Assembly (NCBI GenBank): GCA_905221615.1
Contig: CAJNDT010003990.1
Span: forward strand, 192,501 to 256,500
Direction of reading: 5' to 3'
Source of the DNA: Symbiodinium sp. CCMP2592
Lineage: Eukaryota; Sar; Dinophyceae; Suessiales; Symbiodiniaceae
Length of the DNA stretch: 64,000 bases
The translations under genes and the position numbers were made by a program. Below, piece by piece: positions 32,813 through 47,000 of the stretch; the stretch's first letter is position 1; every line of letters begins with the position of its first letter. Below the pieces are notes generated by a model, which saw nothing but the letters and a program-made list of their open reading frames with translations, was not told where the DNA came from and ran no database searches.

Positions 32813-34781
32813 TCCTTGGCTGTCTGGCGTGTGGATGCCCAGAAATATTCAGGCTTCTCGGCGTTTTCAATCGCGGCTTTCCATCTCTCACGATGCTGTG
32901 ACGTTAACTAGCTGTTGTTCTAGCCTCAGGCAAGTACCGCAGACCGTCTCAGAGTCTCGCAGGCGTCCGATCGCACTCTTTGAGCAGCCCCAATTCACCA
33001 GTATGGCGTGCCTTCCTCAGACTTCGAGCCTGCTGATGCTGAGATTGCCGATGTGCTTCTGCTTCTTGCTTGCACCTGCTTGTCACACGAGGGCAGGGCT
33101 TAGACCGCAAGCCCCAGTTACCCGGCAGACCTGATTCCACGCTGTCGCTCAGACCCCTGGTGGCTTCTGTCTCCTCGCCACGGTGGATCACCCTTCGTGG
33201 CGTGGGCTTTCCGCAAGCCTGGCATTGATTTCTGAAGCGGCGGAAGTTCACGAATCTGAAATCAAGCCGGCAACCCAAGATCCTAGACCTATCAAAACTA
33301 GAACCGAAGCCCCAAACCCCAAGAGCCCTAACTTCGAAACCCTTCCAAAAAGCGCGGCCCTAAGCTCGTTCCAGGAGATCCGTCGGACTGAAGATCACGG
33401 CACGGGGCTCGAGAAGGGGAGCCGCGAGTACCTGCAAAACACCTCCATATGAGTTTCTTCTACTTCAACACGGCCCCTTTCCTTTCTGTCGCTCGTTTGG
33501 GAACTTTCCTGCCGCTGCCGCAGACTTAGGTCCAGATCGGGGACTTCTTCCGAGAGGCTTTTAGCGTTTCGGGTTTGGAGTTGAAGGTTTGGTTTGGAGT
33601 TGAGGGTTTAGGGCTTTTGAGTGTTGGGTGGACGTTTGATCATGACTCGGTTCATGGTTTGTTGGGGTGTGCTGTTACTGTTGTTTTGCCTCGGTTCAGT
33701 TGAGACGCTTCGAGCAGCACATCTGACTCTGTGACCCTTTGTTTTTTGGAAAATACAATCGTTGGCATGGACAGCTTCCCTCCCCCCCCACACAAAGACT
33801 AGGATTTTGACCTGTTACAGGCCTAGCCGTCCAACCCGATCCGAAGGTCTCGTTCCCGCGCTCTCCTGTAACTTACGATCTTCCGCATGCGCTTTTTCTT
33901 GCATCCTTGTATAGCCAGAGCCTGACCCCAAACACTAAGTGTCATGTAAGCCATCGCAAGCCCCAGCCAATGTCTTTAACGATAGAGGCCAAATGCAGGC
34001 CAGAACACCAAATTGCAAAACAAGGTGCAACAAGATGAACCTCATGAGCAAGCCGATCTCCACTACATGGTTGTACGGTAGCTGTCATAGTGCAAGCCAC
34101 AGAACATGACTTCCTGTGCAGGCCTTGCGAGTCAACAGCACCACATTGAGATTTCGTGGGGGCCCCCGAAAGGAGCGCTTCAGTGCTTCGCTTCCTTTGC
34201 TAATGTTTGGGCGGCTTTCCACTTCTCACCTGCATGTAACCGCCACATCATCATCATGATGATCATCATCGTTATCGTCAACATCGTCAGCGTGGTCATG
34301 ATCACCGTCATCACCATCATCACCATCATCATCATCATCATCATCAATTCGCCACCGTCATCGCACGGCTTGGCATGAGTCTGTCCGTTCTTCGAAACGC
34401 CTTTGGCTCCGAGGTTCCCCGACGTCTCCGACTGCGGTGAATGCCTCCATCTTCGTGTCCTTCGCTGGATCGCCTTCAAAAGACACGGGCTTCTCGCTGA
34501 GGCCCTGCATACAAAAGACTGCTGAAAGCCTTGCGGTAGCTGCTTGTCCAACCACGGAGCTACGAGAGTGTCCAAGGCAAGAGCTTTAGGCAAGCTGTGC
34601 TACTCCTACACGTGCTCGGTATTGGTAGCATTACTGGCATTCATGCGCTTGCTCCTGCTCCTGGTGCTGCTGCTCCTCCTGCTGCTCCTCTTGCCGCTAC
34701 TGCTAGTGCAACTGCTGCCGCTGCCGCTGCCGCTGCCGCCACCGCCGGTGTTGTTGTTGTTGATGATATTTTCTGTGAAAG
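32813..34781. other. No supported gene; ATC and other triplet repeats near the end
   Basis: ATC/CAT triplets at 34235-34350 and CTG/GCT triplets at 34640-34770. Between 32.8 and 34.2 kb there are only short CCCTAAA-like fragments and weak frames. Confidence 0.45.
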
Positions 34782-34846
34782 GCTCTTCGAGCCTCCCGTC
34801 ATCCACAACGTGACGCCAATCGCGATCAGCGTGGGAGACCCTCGAG
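34782..34846 (+). CDS. IPT/TIG exon: opening strand
   Basis: Acceptor gtgaaag (or the AG at 34790-34791), GC donor (cgag|gcctcg). It encodes LFEPPVIHNVTPIAISVGDP. The PxIxxVxP start is the usual first strand of the domain. One base of Gly is completed by the next exon. Confidence 0.72.
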
Positions 34847-37800
34847 GCCTCGAACCAGCGATCAACATTTGCTGGCTAAAGCTATTATAATGATGGTGAC
34901 AGGAAATTAAGTAGTACTTGTTCAAATAATGTGTTAGCACGGCAGAGGTCTGTTGTTTTTCCATAACTTTCGGGTCACTCCGCGAACAGCAGACACACCA
35001 TCACAGTAACAATCGTCGCTCTTTCCCGTATTCAAACTCAGTCCGTGCAGAGAGCAGCATGAATGGCCATGAGGACACGCAAGGCAATCATACCAGCGTA
35101 TTGCGAAAGCCCCAACATGCATTCGACTTGCGAGCACGACATGACAAGTACTCGCTTGATAAGGACAACACTGAGGATGCAAATTGATGCTTCTTTTCCT
35201 ACCGGTATCCGAGCAGCAACCTAATGGAAGCCCTGATGGCAACGCTCATGGCAACGATGCCAACTTGAACGGTAGTTTTCGCCAGTTACACAGACATGGG
35301 GTAGGCTTTGTTGCAGCTGTTGGTCGTATCGCTCTGTGGGCAAATGACCAGGCTAAAGTTCAGTTGAAGGTTGGGTGGCTGCAGAGCATGCCTGTGAGAC
35401 GTTCCAGGTACAGATTCGCGGCGTCCGATCAACGTATACGGCTCCAGCTTCCAGCCGACCGACGAGTGCATATTCCAGTTCGGCTGCCTTGATTACCCCC
35501 AGGTTTGCCCACAACGATTCAAAATAACGTGAACAGAATTTCGGAAGCAAATGGATTTAGACCAGATCGCTGAGATCATATGTGCTGGATGTTGCCAAGG
35601 CCTCATTTCGTATGCATCTTGTCGAAGGGCAGCTCCAGCCCGATGTTAGCAGAATTACCTCCACAGCCACAGGCTCCAAGTAAGCATGAACGTACTTTGT
35701 TTGGAAGCTTCAGCATGACCAGGGCATATGATGAGAGTCTTCGTCCTTTTGTATCCGAGCATGAGTATGTCTCAAACAGGGCTTAAACAGGGACGTCAGT
35801 AACCTAAGCCCCCAAACCCTAAAAGCCTAAACCCCAAAGTGGTCATGGCTTCCCTCGGAATCGAACTCCCTAGAGCCATGATCTCGATTGTCTGGGATGA
35901 AGCTTCGGCGCCTTACCCCGCAGGTATTGAAAATGGCCCGGCTTCCAACAGGCAAGAATTAGTGTCTAGTAAATTTGAATGTGTATGCGTATGTGTGCAT
36001 GTATATGTGTATATGTTTATGTATTTGTAGATTTATGTGTTTATGTATATGAATATGTATATGTAAAAACAATATAACATATAAATAAAGACATAAATAT
36101 ACATCTGTATATGTAATAAAGAGTAGTTTACAGGGAAAATACAATAGTTTTTCTCAGTTTTTTAAATGCCACCTGTCGCGCTAGCCTTTTCTCGTCGCGA
36201 ATCTGCGTGCCTTGACGAAATGGATTTTCCTGCTGCTGGTGCTGGACTAGCAATGGAAATGTCCGATTGATAACAAGGGAAGCAGGCTAATCGCAGCGGC
36301 AGGGAAGAGTTTACAGAAAGGGCTTTCCAAGTTTTTGTGAGCTTGCTCACGGTTGCTCGAAGTTTTTCATTTACGCCCCCTGCAATCTGCCAGCCGGCGG
36401 CCTCACATCTTCAGCTCTAAAATCTCCTGAAGTCCGAGCCGCGAGCCACGAACTCATGAAGTCCAACGAAGAGATCCATGCATGGAGAGTTCTCAGTGCC
36501 CCAGTGGCAGGTCTGCATCCATGGCCATCCCCTTGCGTGTCCCGCTGACCAGCCGCGGCCTTGGCGATTTAGGGTTTAGGGTTCAGCTGAGTTCTTGGCC
36601 TTTCGGGCTTGAGGCTCTTGCGATGTAGGGTTGCTGCGGTTGAGGCTGTGCACTTGCGACATGGCACATGATTGTGCTCTCGCTTGAAACATGGGTCTGA
36701 GTTGGGTTGGCAGAGGCCGCTTGAATGGCTTTGTCGAACATGGGGGGGTAGTGGTGCAGTGGGTGTTGTGACCGGAGTCAAGACGATCCGATCATGGTCA
36801 TACTGGTAACTCCTTCGTGTGGTGCTTTTCGAGATTCTAGTTTCCTTCACGGCTGCAGGAGCTCCGAGATAGAACACCCGCGAAGTGCTGCCAAGGCTAC
36901 ATCTCCGAGTCGCATGTCCAGTGCCGAGCTCCAGGCATCCGATCAGCTCTGGTCAAAAAAGGTGGTGTGGCGCAAAGTGCGGGTTGCTTGAGAACCCCGA
37001 GCCCCGAACCAGGTGTCGCACTGGCAGATGCCGTCGTGCCAGAAAATCCGCCGGAAGCAGAGGACATGTGCGCCCTCTACGCGTGCGGCTGCCGCGCTTT
37101 CACCGAAGCGCCTTGATCCGCGGCCGGGGATTGTGGGCCAGGTCGCTGCAGGAGCAGATCAACACGCTAAGAAACATCGTGAATGCCATGAAGGCGGGCC
37201 TCTCACGAAGCTCAGAGGCACCATAGGAATTATCATCACTGAAATTTGAAAGTGTTCCAATATGACCTCGCCGCATCCCGAATCCGAAGTGCATGCGCTG
37301 CCCCCCGCTTCTGTTCCGCGTAGTGTTGCATCCCACGACAACTGACTGCTGAAACCCCTGTCGCGACTGTTGTGCAGGACTTGTCTCGAGAAGTATGCTG
37401 CTTGAATATACTATAACAGGATGCTATACGATCAAACACTAAACTCTGGACAGCACGCCAGCCTCCTAAACTTCAAATCAAAACCAAAGGATTAGCATAG
37501 GGCTGGGAAGATGCTCGTAGTACCCCCATGATCGCCCCCAAGTGTAACTGTAGTACATTGGATCCCAAACCCCTGTTCTAGCCATTAAGGACCGAAGGGG
37601 TGCCTTATTGTAAGGTCCTTCTACCAATAAGGATCCTACTATCTAGAGTACTATATTAGGGTCCCTGTTTTCGGAAACTCCCACATGGTATCCTAGAATC
37701 CAGTGCACAGGTGGAGCAGCTCAGTGCGCGGGTTGGCAGCTCTTTTCCGGGATGCCCAGAAGATTGTGAGGAGACTGAGAGATCCCAGGGTTCAAGTTAG

Positions 37801-40800
37801 GGTTTATGGCCCTACAGGTTAGTGTTGAAGATTTCACAAAGTTTCAAGGACTGTGGATCTACATGGCTACGAAGCCTCAGCAAAGAACTTTCGAGTCTCA
37901 ACCTAGGGTTGGGCCCCATGGCTATAGTAATGTAGCAGGGACCATTTTGGGACCACCCCAACCCCTGCGCTGCAACAGGAGAAGAACCTCACCTTCTCGA
38001 ATGGAAGTCTGGACACTTGGTACAGAGAGCAAGGCTGGATCGCGCTCATCGGTGCGGGAATAGAGTTGGTCCTTAAATGCCCGTGGAAGACATGCCCCCG
38101 TCCAGAAACCGTGGTTTGTAGTAGTGTGCAGAGAAACAAGAGGCAACACATCTCAACAAGATCGCGAAGTGGTATGGAGTATGATATGGAAGGCAGACGA
38201 CCGCTAAACAATCCTGCAGTCGACTCAGACGCACTGTTTGGTTGGAAGTGGACCTAGCGAGAGCCCCCGTGGTCAGTCGAACTCAACCTTTTCCGTGGCT
38301 TCAGGAACTCGCTCCTGTGCACGCGGTTACTTTTTGTAAGAACAATTAACTGTGTGTCTATACGTGTACTAAACTAAACTGTATATGCTGTCTATGTATA
38401 TATACATATCATAATGCAGGGAGCTGCTTGAGAGGCTGTAGGTTTTGCAGCCCCGCCCGCTCGGAATATGTAACCGGAGGGGGAGGGGGGGCACGGTACC
38501 ACATGATTGTGGAGCAAACATCTCTCCCAATGTCCGGAAAGGGCGTGAAGCCGGCGATGGGGGCATGGGGGGAAGGAATCGGGCTCGAAGCCTTCCGAAC
38601 CCCACATGATGCCTCCGTGCCAATTCCCGTGGCCAGATTTCAATGACACCGACGACATGCCGCCTTGGTCGCCGGACAATATGTCTTACGAGGCAAGCAC
38701 CCTGAGGGGCAGGATCTTGCAAGACTTGGTAGCATTAGTAGCTCTAGGTGGTAATCCTAACGCTCCACCTAGATCGCGATGCAGGCATCGGTACAGCCAG
38801 CAAGCGCAGAGCAGGCTCGTGGGAGTGTATTAGTTTTCGGAACTAGTATGAGTATCAGTCCTGATTCAGTACTACTGTCAGTATCAGTACTTTACTGTTC
38901 AAGTCGTTGTTATTCTTGTTATTGCTAATACTTGTTAGGATTGTTCAGCTTCTTGTTATTGTTGCTGCTGTTGCTGTTATTACTGTTATTGTTACGAGAA
39001 TAGTACATGATTATTGAAACTATATCCGTTCTTACCGTGTCTACTACGAGCAATGGTGTTGTTGGTATTGTTAGTAGTCTCATTATTGTTAGTACTGTTT
39101 TATTCTATGACCATCGTAGCTCTTGTTAGCATTGCTGTTTGTATTTGTGTTGTTGTTCTTCCTGTTAATTTCTAACAGTATCATAACTAGGACTTGCCTG
39201 CTTCCTGCAGGATCGGGAATCGGAGACTGCTTTAGCAAGGTTAAGCTGCGTGCGGCTGTACGGACAGCCGCACATTTCGGACGGCTCGTAAGATTACTGA
39301 CCATCGGTGGGCTCGGTAGCCTGCCTGAGGTCCCAGTCTTGCGCCTGGTGCAGTGGGTGCAAAGCAGTCATACCTCTCCCTATCCGAACTTAAAATCCCT
39401 AGACCGATTATATTTAGAACTGATGCTCAAGAAAAGCCGAGCTCAAGCAGAAGCCTACCATGTTTGATCAGAAGATCACTGCTGAGTCACTATCAGGGCA
39501 TACTGTAAGGTTTAGGCTCAAGGGTCGTCTTCTGGGCTGTCCGTCGGTATGCTGCCGTGGGCCCGTGAGCCAAATCTTAAGCCTTAGTCAAAAGATGCCT
39601 CAGTCAAAAGCTGCATGACCTGGTTTTAAGCAGGGTTATAAGCATGACTACATACTTTAGTCACACTTCCCTCGGGTGGTGATATAATGATGCTTGTAAT
39701 GCCTACGTGTAATCTGAACCTTCAAGTGCGCCTTCAGGTGCGCCTGGAAGCACAGCAGAGTCAGCTTATCTTCGAGGTGCATCCAGCAAGAAGCAGATCA
39801 GAGTCTACAAAACATCAAGTCCGGATATTTCTTCGCAAGGGCTTGTGGGATTCAGAACTCGGCTTCTTATTGACTTCATAACCCAAACGGGCAATAGTTT
39901 CCCCAATATAGAACAATATAGAACAGCTATGCCTCCAGTGTATCTTGTAGCACGTTCATGAAACCAAAAAACCCAAACCACCTCAAAGCCGAATATAGAA
40001 GCCTCGCCAATCATCAATACTATTCCTTAACATCCCTTGTTGTACTTACATTATAGACCCGTAGCATGCGTAGCATGAACTGAACCCTATAGCCTGATCC
40101 CTAAACCTCAAAATGCCCACAGTCCGCTTCAATTCAAAGGCCGGCATTGCCTACTTCGAGTGCGTGGCGCAGCTGTCGGCGCCCCGTGTGGTGGAGGCCA
40201 GCTTTGTATCTGAGACAGCCCTAAGTCGAAGGATCAGGGTTTAAGGTTTAGGGTTTAGGGATGTAGGGTTTAGGGTTTTGGGGGCTTAGGGTTTAGGGTC
40301 TAGGGTTGTTTGCAGGGCAACTGAGAGACTTGTTTCGAGTTCCTGCTTCAGCAGGCTCAAGAGTACCTTGGCTTTTCGAGCGATACCATGCCAAGCCGAA
40401 TATATCTACAGATGCAGGATAGTGAATTTCATACGAAGCTTATCCATTTTGTGCTGTACGACTATATTCAACTCGTCCAGCTGGGTAGAAAAAAAACCAT
40501 TCCGAAGCTGGGCGAACCAACAAACCTTGCCAGACCATCACAGAGCCCCTCATGTTCCCATCCTTCAACCCTCCAAAGGTCCGGTGCAAGCCCAGCTTTT
40601 AGAGGCCCGGCACCCGAGGCCCTTAAAGGATCCTAAATCCCCAAGCCTAAACCCCACAAGCCGTGTGGTCTCGTCAGGAGCGGCCTCTGGGAGGCTTCCT
40701 CCTGGCCTCCGTGTGGTCTCCGAGGCTCTTGGATGCACAGCCCACGGCCCTGGGCTCTGATGCACCGCGGCCAACAATGCAGCAATGGGACCGGGGCCTT

Positions 40801-40977
40801 GGACTAAGGGCGTAGGGTTCAGGGTGGGAGTCCAGTAACTAGTAACTACCTGCTGCTACTGCTACTGCTACTGCTACTGCTTCTGCTTCTGCTTCTGCTG
40901 CAACTACTACAACTACTACAACTACTACAACTACTACAACTACTACAACTACTACAACTACTACAACAACAACAACT

Positions 40978-41020
<43 letters not shown>

Positions 41021-44000
41021 CTACTACTACCACTACGACGACGACGACGACTACTACTACTACTGCTACTACTGCTACTCACTAACACTACCACCACTGC
41101 GACTTCTCCTGCCAGTTATGCTTCTGATTCTGTGATCGTCAACGTCGTCCTCGTCATCGTCGATGGTCATCTTCTCCATGTTATCATCACCCTCATCCTC
41201 ATCGTCTTTCACATATGCATTTATCAAGGTGACCTTTGCGGCTTAAAGGGTGCTGTGGGCGACCTTGGTACGTAGCAGGCTGTGGCAGGTCAACAGTGCT
41301 GCACTGTGTGCAGATGCGTGTAGCACCAAGGACAGGTCGAGGTCATCATAAGCTCGTGACCTCTGCCGGTCTCTCGCCCTCTCCCTTTCGCTCTCTGTGT
41401 TCTCATCTTGGGACTTGGAATCCTTCGTTCTTAGCAGATCGAGCTACAACGATCTCCGTCTGTTCTCACTTGCTCGTGGGTGCCTGTAAGCCGGAATCCC
41501 AACGCCCGTCCCCAACCCAAACCCGTGAGGGGGCGATCGTGGCAACTGAGGCATTTCCTGTGCGGCTTCTGCCACGGTTGGGGATTTCCTCTGTGCGCCC
41601 AGATTCGGGGCCCGTTACTGGAGGCAGGGTTTGTTGCTGGCAGCGGGTTCAGGGGGGCTCGCCAAAGCTTTCATACTACCTCTCGCGGCGCTCCTTCTGC
41701 AAATCTGTCATTTTTCGACAAACGGCGCAAAGCAGCAGCCTTGCGTCGAGACGAGCTCTGGTGTATCTGCCAGTGGTGCTTGCTGAGGCACGGAATGCCT
41801 GAAGATCTTCAATGCTTGTAGTACTTCGTTGAAGTTCAGGTGATTACCGTCAGTAGTTATTGCTGATTCTTGCACCATGTCGTCCCTGTCTGAAGACTCG
41901 CAGGACAGGCAGAGAGATGCTCTCAAAAGGGTTTACAGTGCACAGACCTCAAGAAGACAAGCTACAAACGCAAAGCCTGCGAAGGTGGACCTGAATTGCA
42001 TACAGGCAACAGGGGGTCGGCAAACCGGAATTCATATCTACCACAGTCAGCAGACCGGAGATGTTAGGATACGATCTGCAAGGGAGGCTACAACTCTCAG
42101 AAGCATGGGTGCTTCTGTTTCGAGATCACTTTTCCGAAGCATCTAGGGTTGACCACATCCTCAAGCCGACAACACCAGGAACTTTGATAGCCGTCGTGGG
42201 CAATGGCTTCTCGCAGCAGGGGCGCCTGTCGTGGCCTCAAAGTCGCGTGGCCCCGAAACCCCAAGCTTCGGCAAGAGACTCAAACCGAAGCTAACCCTGA
42301 ACCCAGCTCATGTTACCTGTTTTGCCGACTGCCTGAGGTCTTGTGCATTTGCCATGGCCTGAGGGATGTAGATGGACCTCAAACTCTCCGTGGGTGGCTG
42401 TGTGTGTGTGTGTGCTTGCGCTGAGGGAGTCTGAGGCATGGATGGGTTTAACGGTTCAGGTCGTGGTCTGGCCGTGAGTGCTCTTTGCTGGTTTGGCTCA
42501 GGATGATAACTTGTACATGCCCGCCCGCTTCTTCAACGAGAGCTTGATCTACTGTGACCTGGGAGTTTGTTCCACAGGTTGACGCTTGAACAACTGTTAG
42601 GCCTTTTGCAGAGACTTGCGAGCATGCTACCCGCTACAAAATCAAGTCGCGGGAGGTCCTAGTGGAGCAGCAGGCCCCACCATGCGGCAGGTACAACGCC
42701 CGCCTACCATCCGGCAGGCAGTGGTAGCGAAAGCTTTGCCACGTCAGACAACCGCATCTCAGGGTCGTTATCTCATAGACTGTAGCCCGAAGTCAGCCTT
42801 GCAGAGGGCTCCCCCCCCTGCTGACTGCTGACAGGAGTTTCGAAGCTAAAGGTGGCAAGTTGGTTGCACGAGCTCGGAGCTCAACCCTTGAGCACTTGCT
42901 ACGACGATCAGAAAAGTTCTAAGTCAACGCAGATTGAATCCCCAAACTCCAGGCTCAGAGCCCACAGCCCAACCAGTAGCAGCCGAGGCTCTCGGTGACG
43001 TCCGTGGACTTCACTTTCTATCCCAAGCAAGCCACTGAGTTCGATGGTGACACATCCGTTGCCGGCAGTCGCCTCACTACCTACTGGTGGTGGGTTTCGG
43101 GCGCGGACGGATGTAGGATTCCGAACTAGTTCCCAGAATGTGGGGAGGCACCCTAAATCCTACACCCTGCAGCCCATTCGAGACGGCTGAGGGAAGGATT
43201 GAAAGGCCTTGAGACCTAAAACCACGAACCCAAAGCCTGAAGCCTCAGCTCTTTGCCGAGGTGGGCTTTCTCACTGCAGCAGGACCTGCCTCTCGATTTC
43301 GGGGTATGTTGGGCATGTTTGCGTGCGGGCCGTGCGGGCCGAGCAAGGACTCTTAATGTTGGAGGTTTTGAGGGCTTCACGGCTTGCATGTGTCCGCCAC
43401 CGCCCCCGCCCCCACCACCACCACTACCACCACCACCACCACCACCACCACCACCACCACCACCACCACCACCACCACCACCACCACCACCACCACCACT
43501 GCCGCCGCCGCCGCCACCACCACCACCACCACCACCACCACCACCACCACCACCACCACCACCACCACCACCACCATTCCAATCACTCACCTCTACCATT
43601 GCCAGCAACATACACTTGAGGTGTTCAAAGGCTTCAATGCAGGGTATACTGAGCCTCGTAGACTTCTGTAGAGCCATTTTGTTGGCTCCTGCCTGACCCT
43701 CAACGCCATGTCCACCCTCAGCCCTATATACTAAGTCTTAAGTTTCAGGTCATAGAGAACCAATGCAACAGCTATGATGGGTGACCCTAATGGATATTGT
43801 CACTGACTACTGTTGCCCCATATGACACTGTTTCTCTCAGGAGGCCACATGCTTTTCGGGCGACATCGGGGACAGCGTGGTGTTGTATGCTCGAGAGGCA
43901 TGCCAAGGAGTTCAGGGCGCTGGGCTTGCAGAGTTAGAGTTTAGGGTTTAGTGGTGCGCTTCGCTCACAATGTTTCAAGACACCTTCAAGTGGTTCCCTG

Positions 44001-47000
44001 TTAGCAGTATCATATCCCATGTAAACTTGGCCAGGCAGAGTTCCTTCAGTGGCAATACTCGGTTTACGAGGCGTTGTGCATGTTCACCGCTGCGCCTTGG
44101 AAGCATCGAAGCTATTTTTTCGGACTCGTTGTGTCCACATGACAAGCTTCGCTCGCAGGTGGTGGTATTGGTGGTAGCAGGGTTTCCCGCTAGCATTCAG
44201 AGGCTTTCGCTACTCAATCCGAACACAAACGCCTAAACCCTTAACTTGCCAAGAAAGCCACTGTCCGTACCAATTTAAGAAGTCTACAGGTTACACGGAG
44301 AGGAAGGTGGAGGCGGAGGAGGAGTGATGAGGAGTGGAGGAGGAGGAGGAGGAGGAGGAGGAGGAGGAGTGAAGGAGGAGTTGTTGTTGTTGATGTTGCT
44401 GTTGCTCTGGCTGTAGCTGTTGCTGTTTCGGTTGTGGTTGTGGTGTTCTTTGTGGTGGTGGTGTCGTCGTCATTCGAGTCGTAGCAGCACCCACGAGGTC
44501 GGTCCACCCATGGGAGTCTTCAACACCAAGGCGTGAGAGCATGCGGACAATATAGCTCAGAAATTTCGATCAGGGTTCCCATGAGTTTGGGGCCAGCTTG
44601 GGGCTCAGGGCCCGAACTCTTGAACCACTTTTGATTTCGAGACCTAAAGTCTAAACAGGCCACGATTTATGCTTGGAACGACACCATGAGGGTGGTCTGC
44701 CACGTGCCCAGTTCCGATGCGTGGGTGGACTCGCATGCCGGGCCTAGCCCAGAAGCTGAGGACGGAGATGCAGGACTGTAGGCATCGAGATTCTCACGAT
44801 GCCCAGGTCCTTGTCCGCCTCTGCCGAGCCCGCAGAATGGGATTGGGGTGGGGCTCTTACACTAATGCTCTGCCTGCTCCTGTGGTGCCTTCGGAGCTGG
44901 GAGCTGCCTTTTGGGAGTTTCCGAAAATTGGGGGGTACCTTATTCGGGGTCCGTAGAACAGGGATCCTACTCTTGAGGGTGCTATATGTCGGTCCCCTAT
45001 TTTCGGAAACTCCCTTCTGTGTTGGCCTTGTCAAGGAATCGATGAACGTCTCGATCTCCTTGGATGGGAAAGCCACGGTCAGCGATGTGCTCGGCACAGC
45101 CCTTAGAAGCGACACCGCCCCGAACGGTCCGCACGAGTCCCAAGATACCGGTTTAGGGTTTAGGGCCGTTTAGGGTGTAGGGGTTAAGGGTTTAGGGTTT
45201 GGGGGTTAAGGGTTTAGGGTTTAGGATTGAGTCACTGTACACGGGGCACTGGGATGGGGATTGATGTAGATGATCCTGCCAAGGCCAGCCGGTACGCATC
45301 CTGCCGGCACCAACTATTGTCGACATGGCCTGTGCCTCAGCCTTGCAGCAAGAGCAGCTGGAAATGCAGACGAAATTCCTGGAAAGTGAAGTGTTCTGAC
45401 GCCCTCCGCTTTGACCGAAACTCCGGCTCTGAACCCAACCGTTCCTTTAGCCCGTAGCCCGAAACCTTCATCCCTGCAGACCCCTACGGTGTGGACGACG
45501 GGGGAGTCCTTTGAGCTGAAGATCACCGGGATTGATTTCCCAAGATCGGAGGAGGCACGTCCAGCAAACTGCGGCCTATGCACAACCACAGCTGTATTCC
45601 GTATCCTTAGGCTTGTTGGACTAGTAAATCCTGAAAACTACCTCAGCACTTTAACTTTAGGCCGTCAGAAAGTAGCACTCGGATCCAGAAGCCGTCAACC
45701 ATGGGAGGTGGAGATGGCTTGCATCTTCTTCGACCACTCGTCCCAAGGTATGGGCTGCGTGTCAGCGTGTCATCCTTGGGGTGTTAAGCAGCTAGGAATC
45801 CAAGGCCCCAAACCCTAAACCCTATGTCTAAACCCTAATGGGGCTTGGGGAAGCAACAGCTTCCAGCAAGAGCTTTGTTTCAGCAGCTTGACGTCGGAGC
45901 TGCGTCAATGCCGGATGCAAGTACTGGCAGGTTACATCTTCGAGGCCTTTGGCGTGCAACAGGAGCTGATGTGGCGGAATCTGGTGCAGGACTTCCACCA
46001 TGAATTCTGGTCCTCCGGAGCACAACTTGAAATCCTAAAGCCCTAAACCTTGACTGGTATCTAGTTTTGCTCTTCATGTGGGTTGGCACGAGCATTCTGT
46101 GCAAGTTCTTGGAGTTGGGCCTGAAATCCAGGAGAGACGGCCAGGTTTTCTGAGTAACACGCAGTGGCAAAAGGACGCCCTAACCACTCGAACCTAGTTC
46201 CCAAGCCCTCAAACCCCAATGCCCTGAAGCCCTGAACGCAAACTCCTCGATATCCGTCAGGACACCTGCCTGGCCGTTCCAGAAGTGCAGTGGACGCACC
46301 AATGGCCGTGAGCTCACTTTGACTGCGTTTCCAAGCGTCAGATTCTGCATCGTCCTGAGGCAAGATGTTCGAGAGCCGTTTTGTGCACATGCAGGCAACG
46401 GGAGGGAAGCCTTGGCCCAGCAAGACTCTGCAGCTGGGGATTGTTGAACTTGTCTCCTCTGCCTGCATGGCCCTCTGCTTTGGAAGGTGCTCCCATGAAC
46501 TGGAGCGGAGCCTTAGCCATGAACTTCGCGGAATGGCTCTCGGACAGCGAAATTCGGTGCAATGTCCCACCTCTGGCGATGACGATGAGGCTGTTTCATT
46601 GTTGGAGGGTGTGGGCTTTCTGAGGTGGATCGTTGCAGAGCCTTTGCTTCCGCTGACATGCCATCTCAAAGAATGGACTTCCCGACAAATAATAAGTAGA
46701 TGTACATAGTGGTTTGAGTAGTAGCAGTGGTGATCGTAGTGGTGGTGGTGGTGGTGGTGGTGGTGGTGGTGGTGGTGGTGGTGGTGGTGGTGGTGGTGGT
46801 GGTGGTGGACAACTACCACTACCACTCCCACTGCCGCTACCACTACCACTACTCCACTACCGCCACTGCTACCGCTACCATTACCACCGCTGCCGCTGCC
46901 GCTACCGCTACCACTACCAGTACTGCTACTACTCGACCACCACCATCACAGCCACCACCACCACCACCACCACCACCACCACCACCACCACCACCACCAC

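Noticed and set aside
43209-43696. Poly-Pro, poly-His and poly-Gly frames
   Set aside because: CAC microsatellite read in several frames.
46061-46849. 262-codon minus-strand frame with a poly-His start
   Set aside because: It starts in the GTG repeat, and its body overlaps a + strand exon with good splice sites and an IPT/TIG motif.
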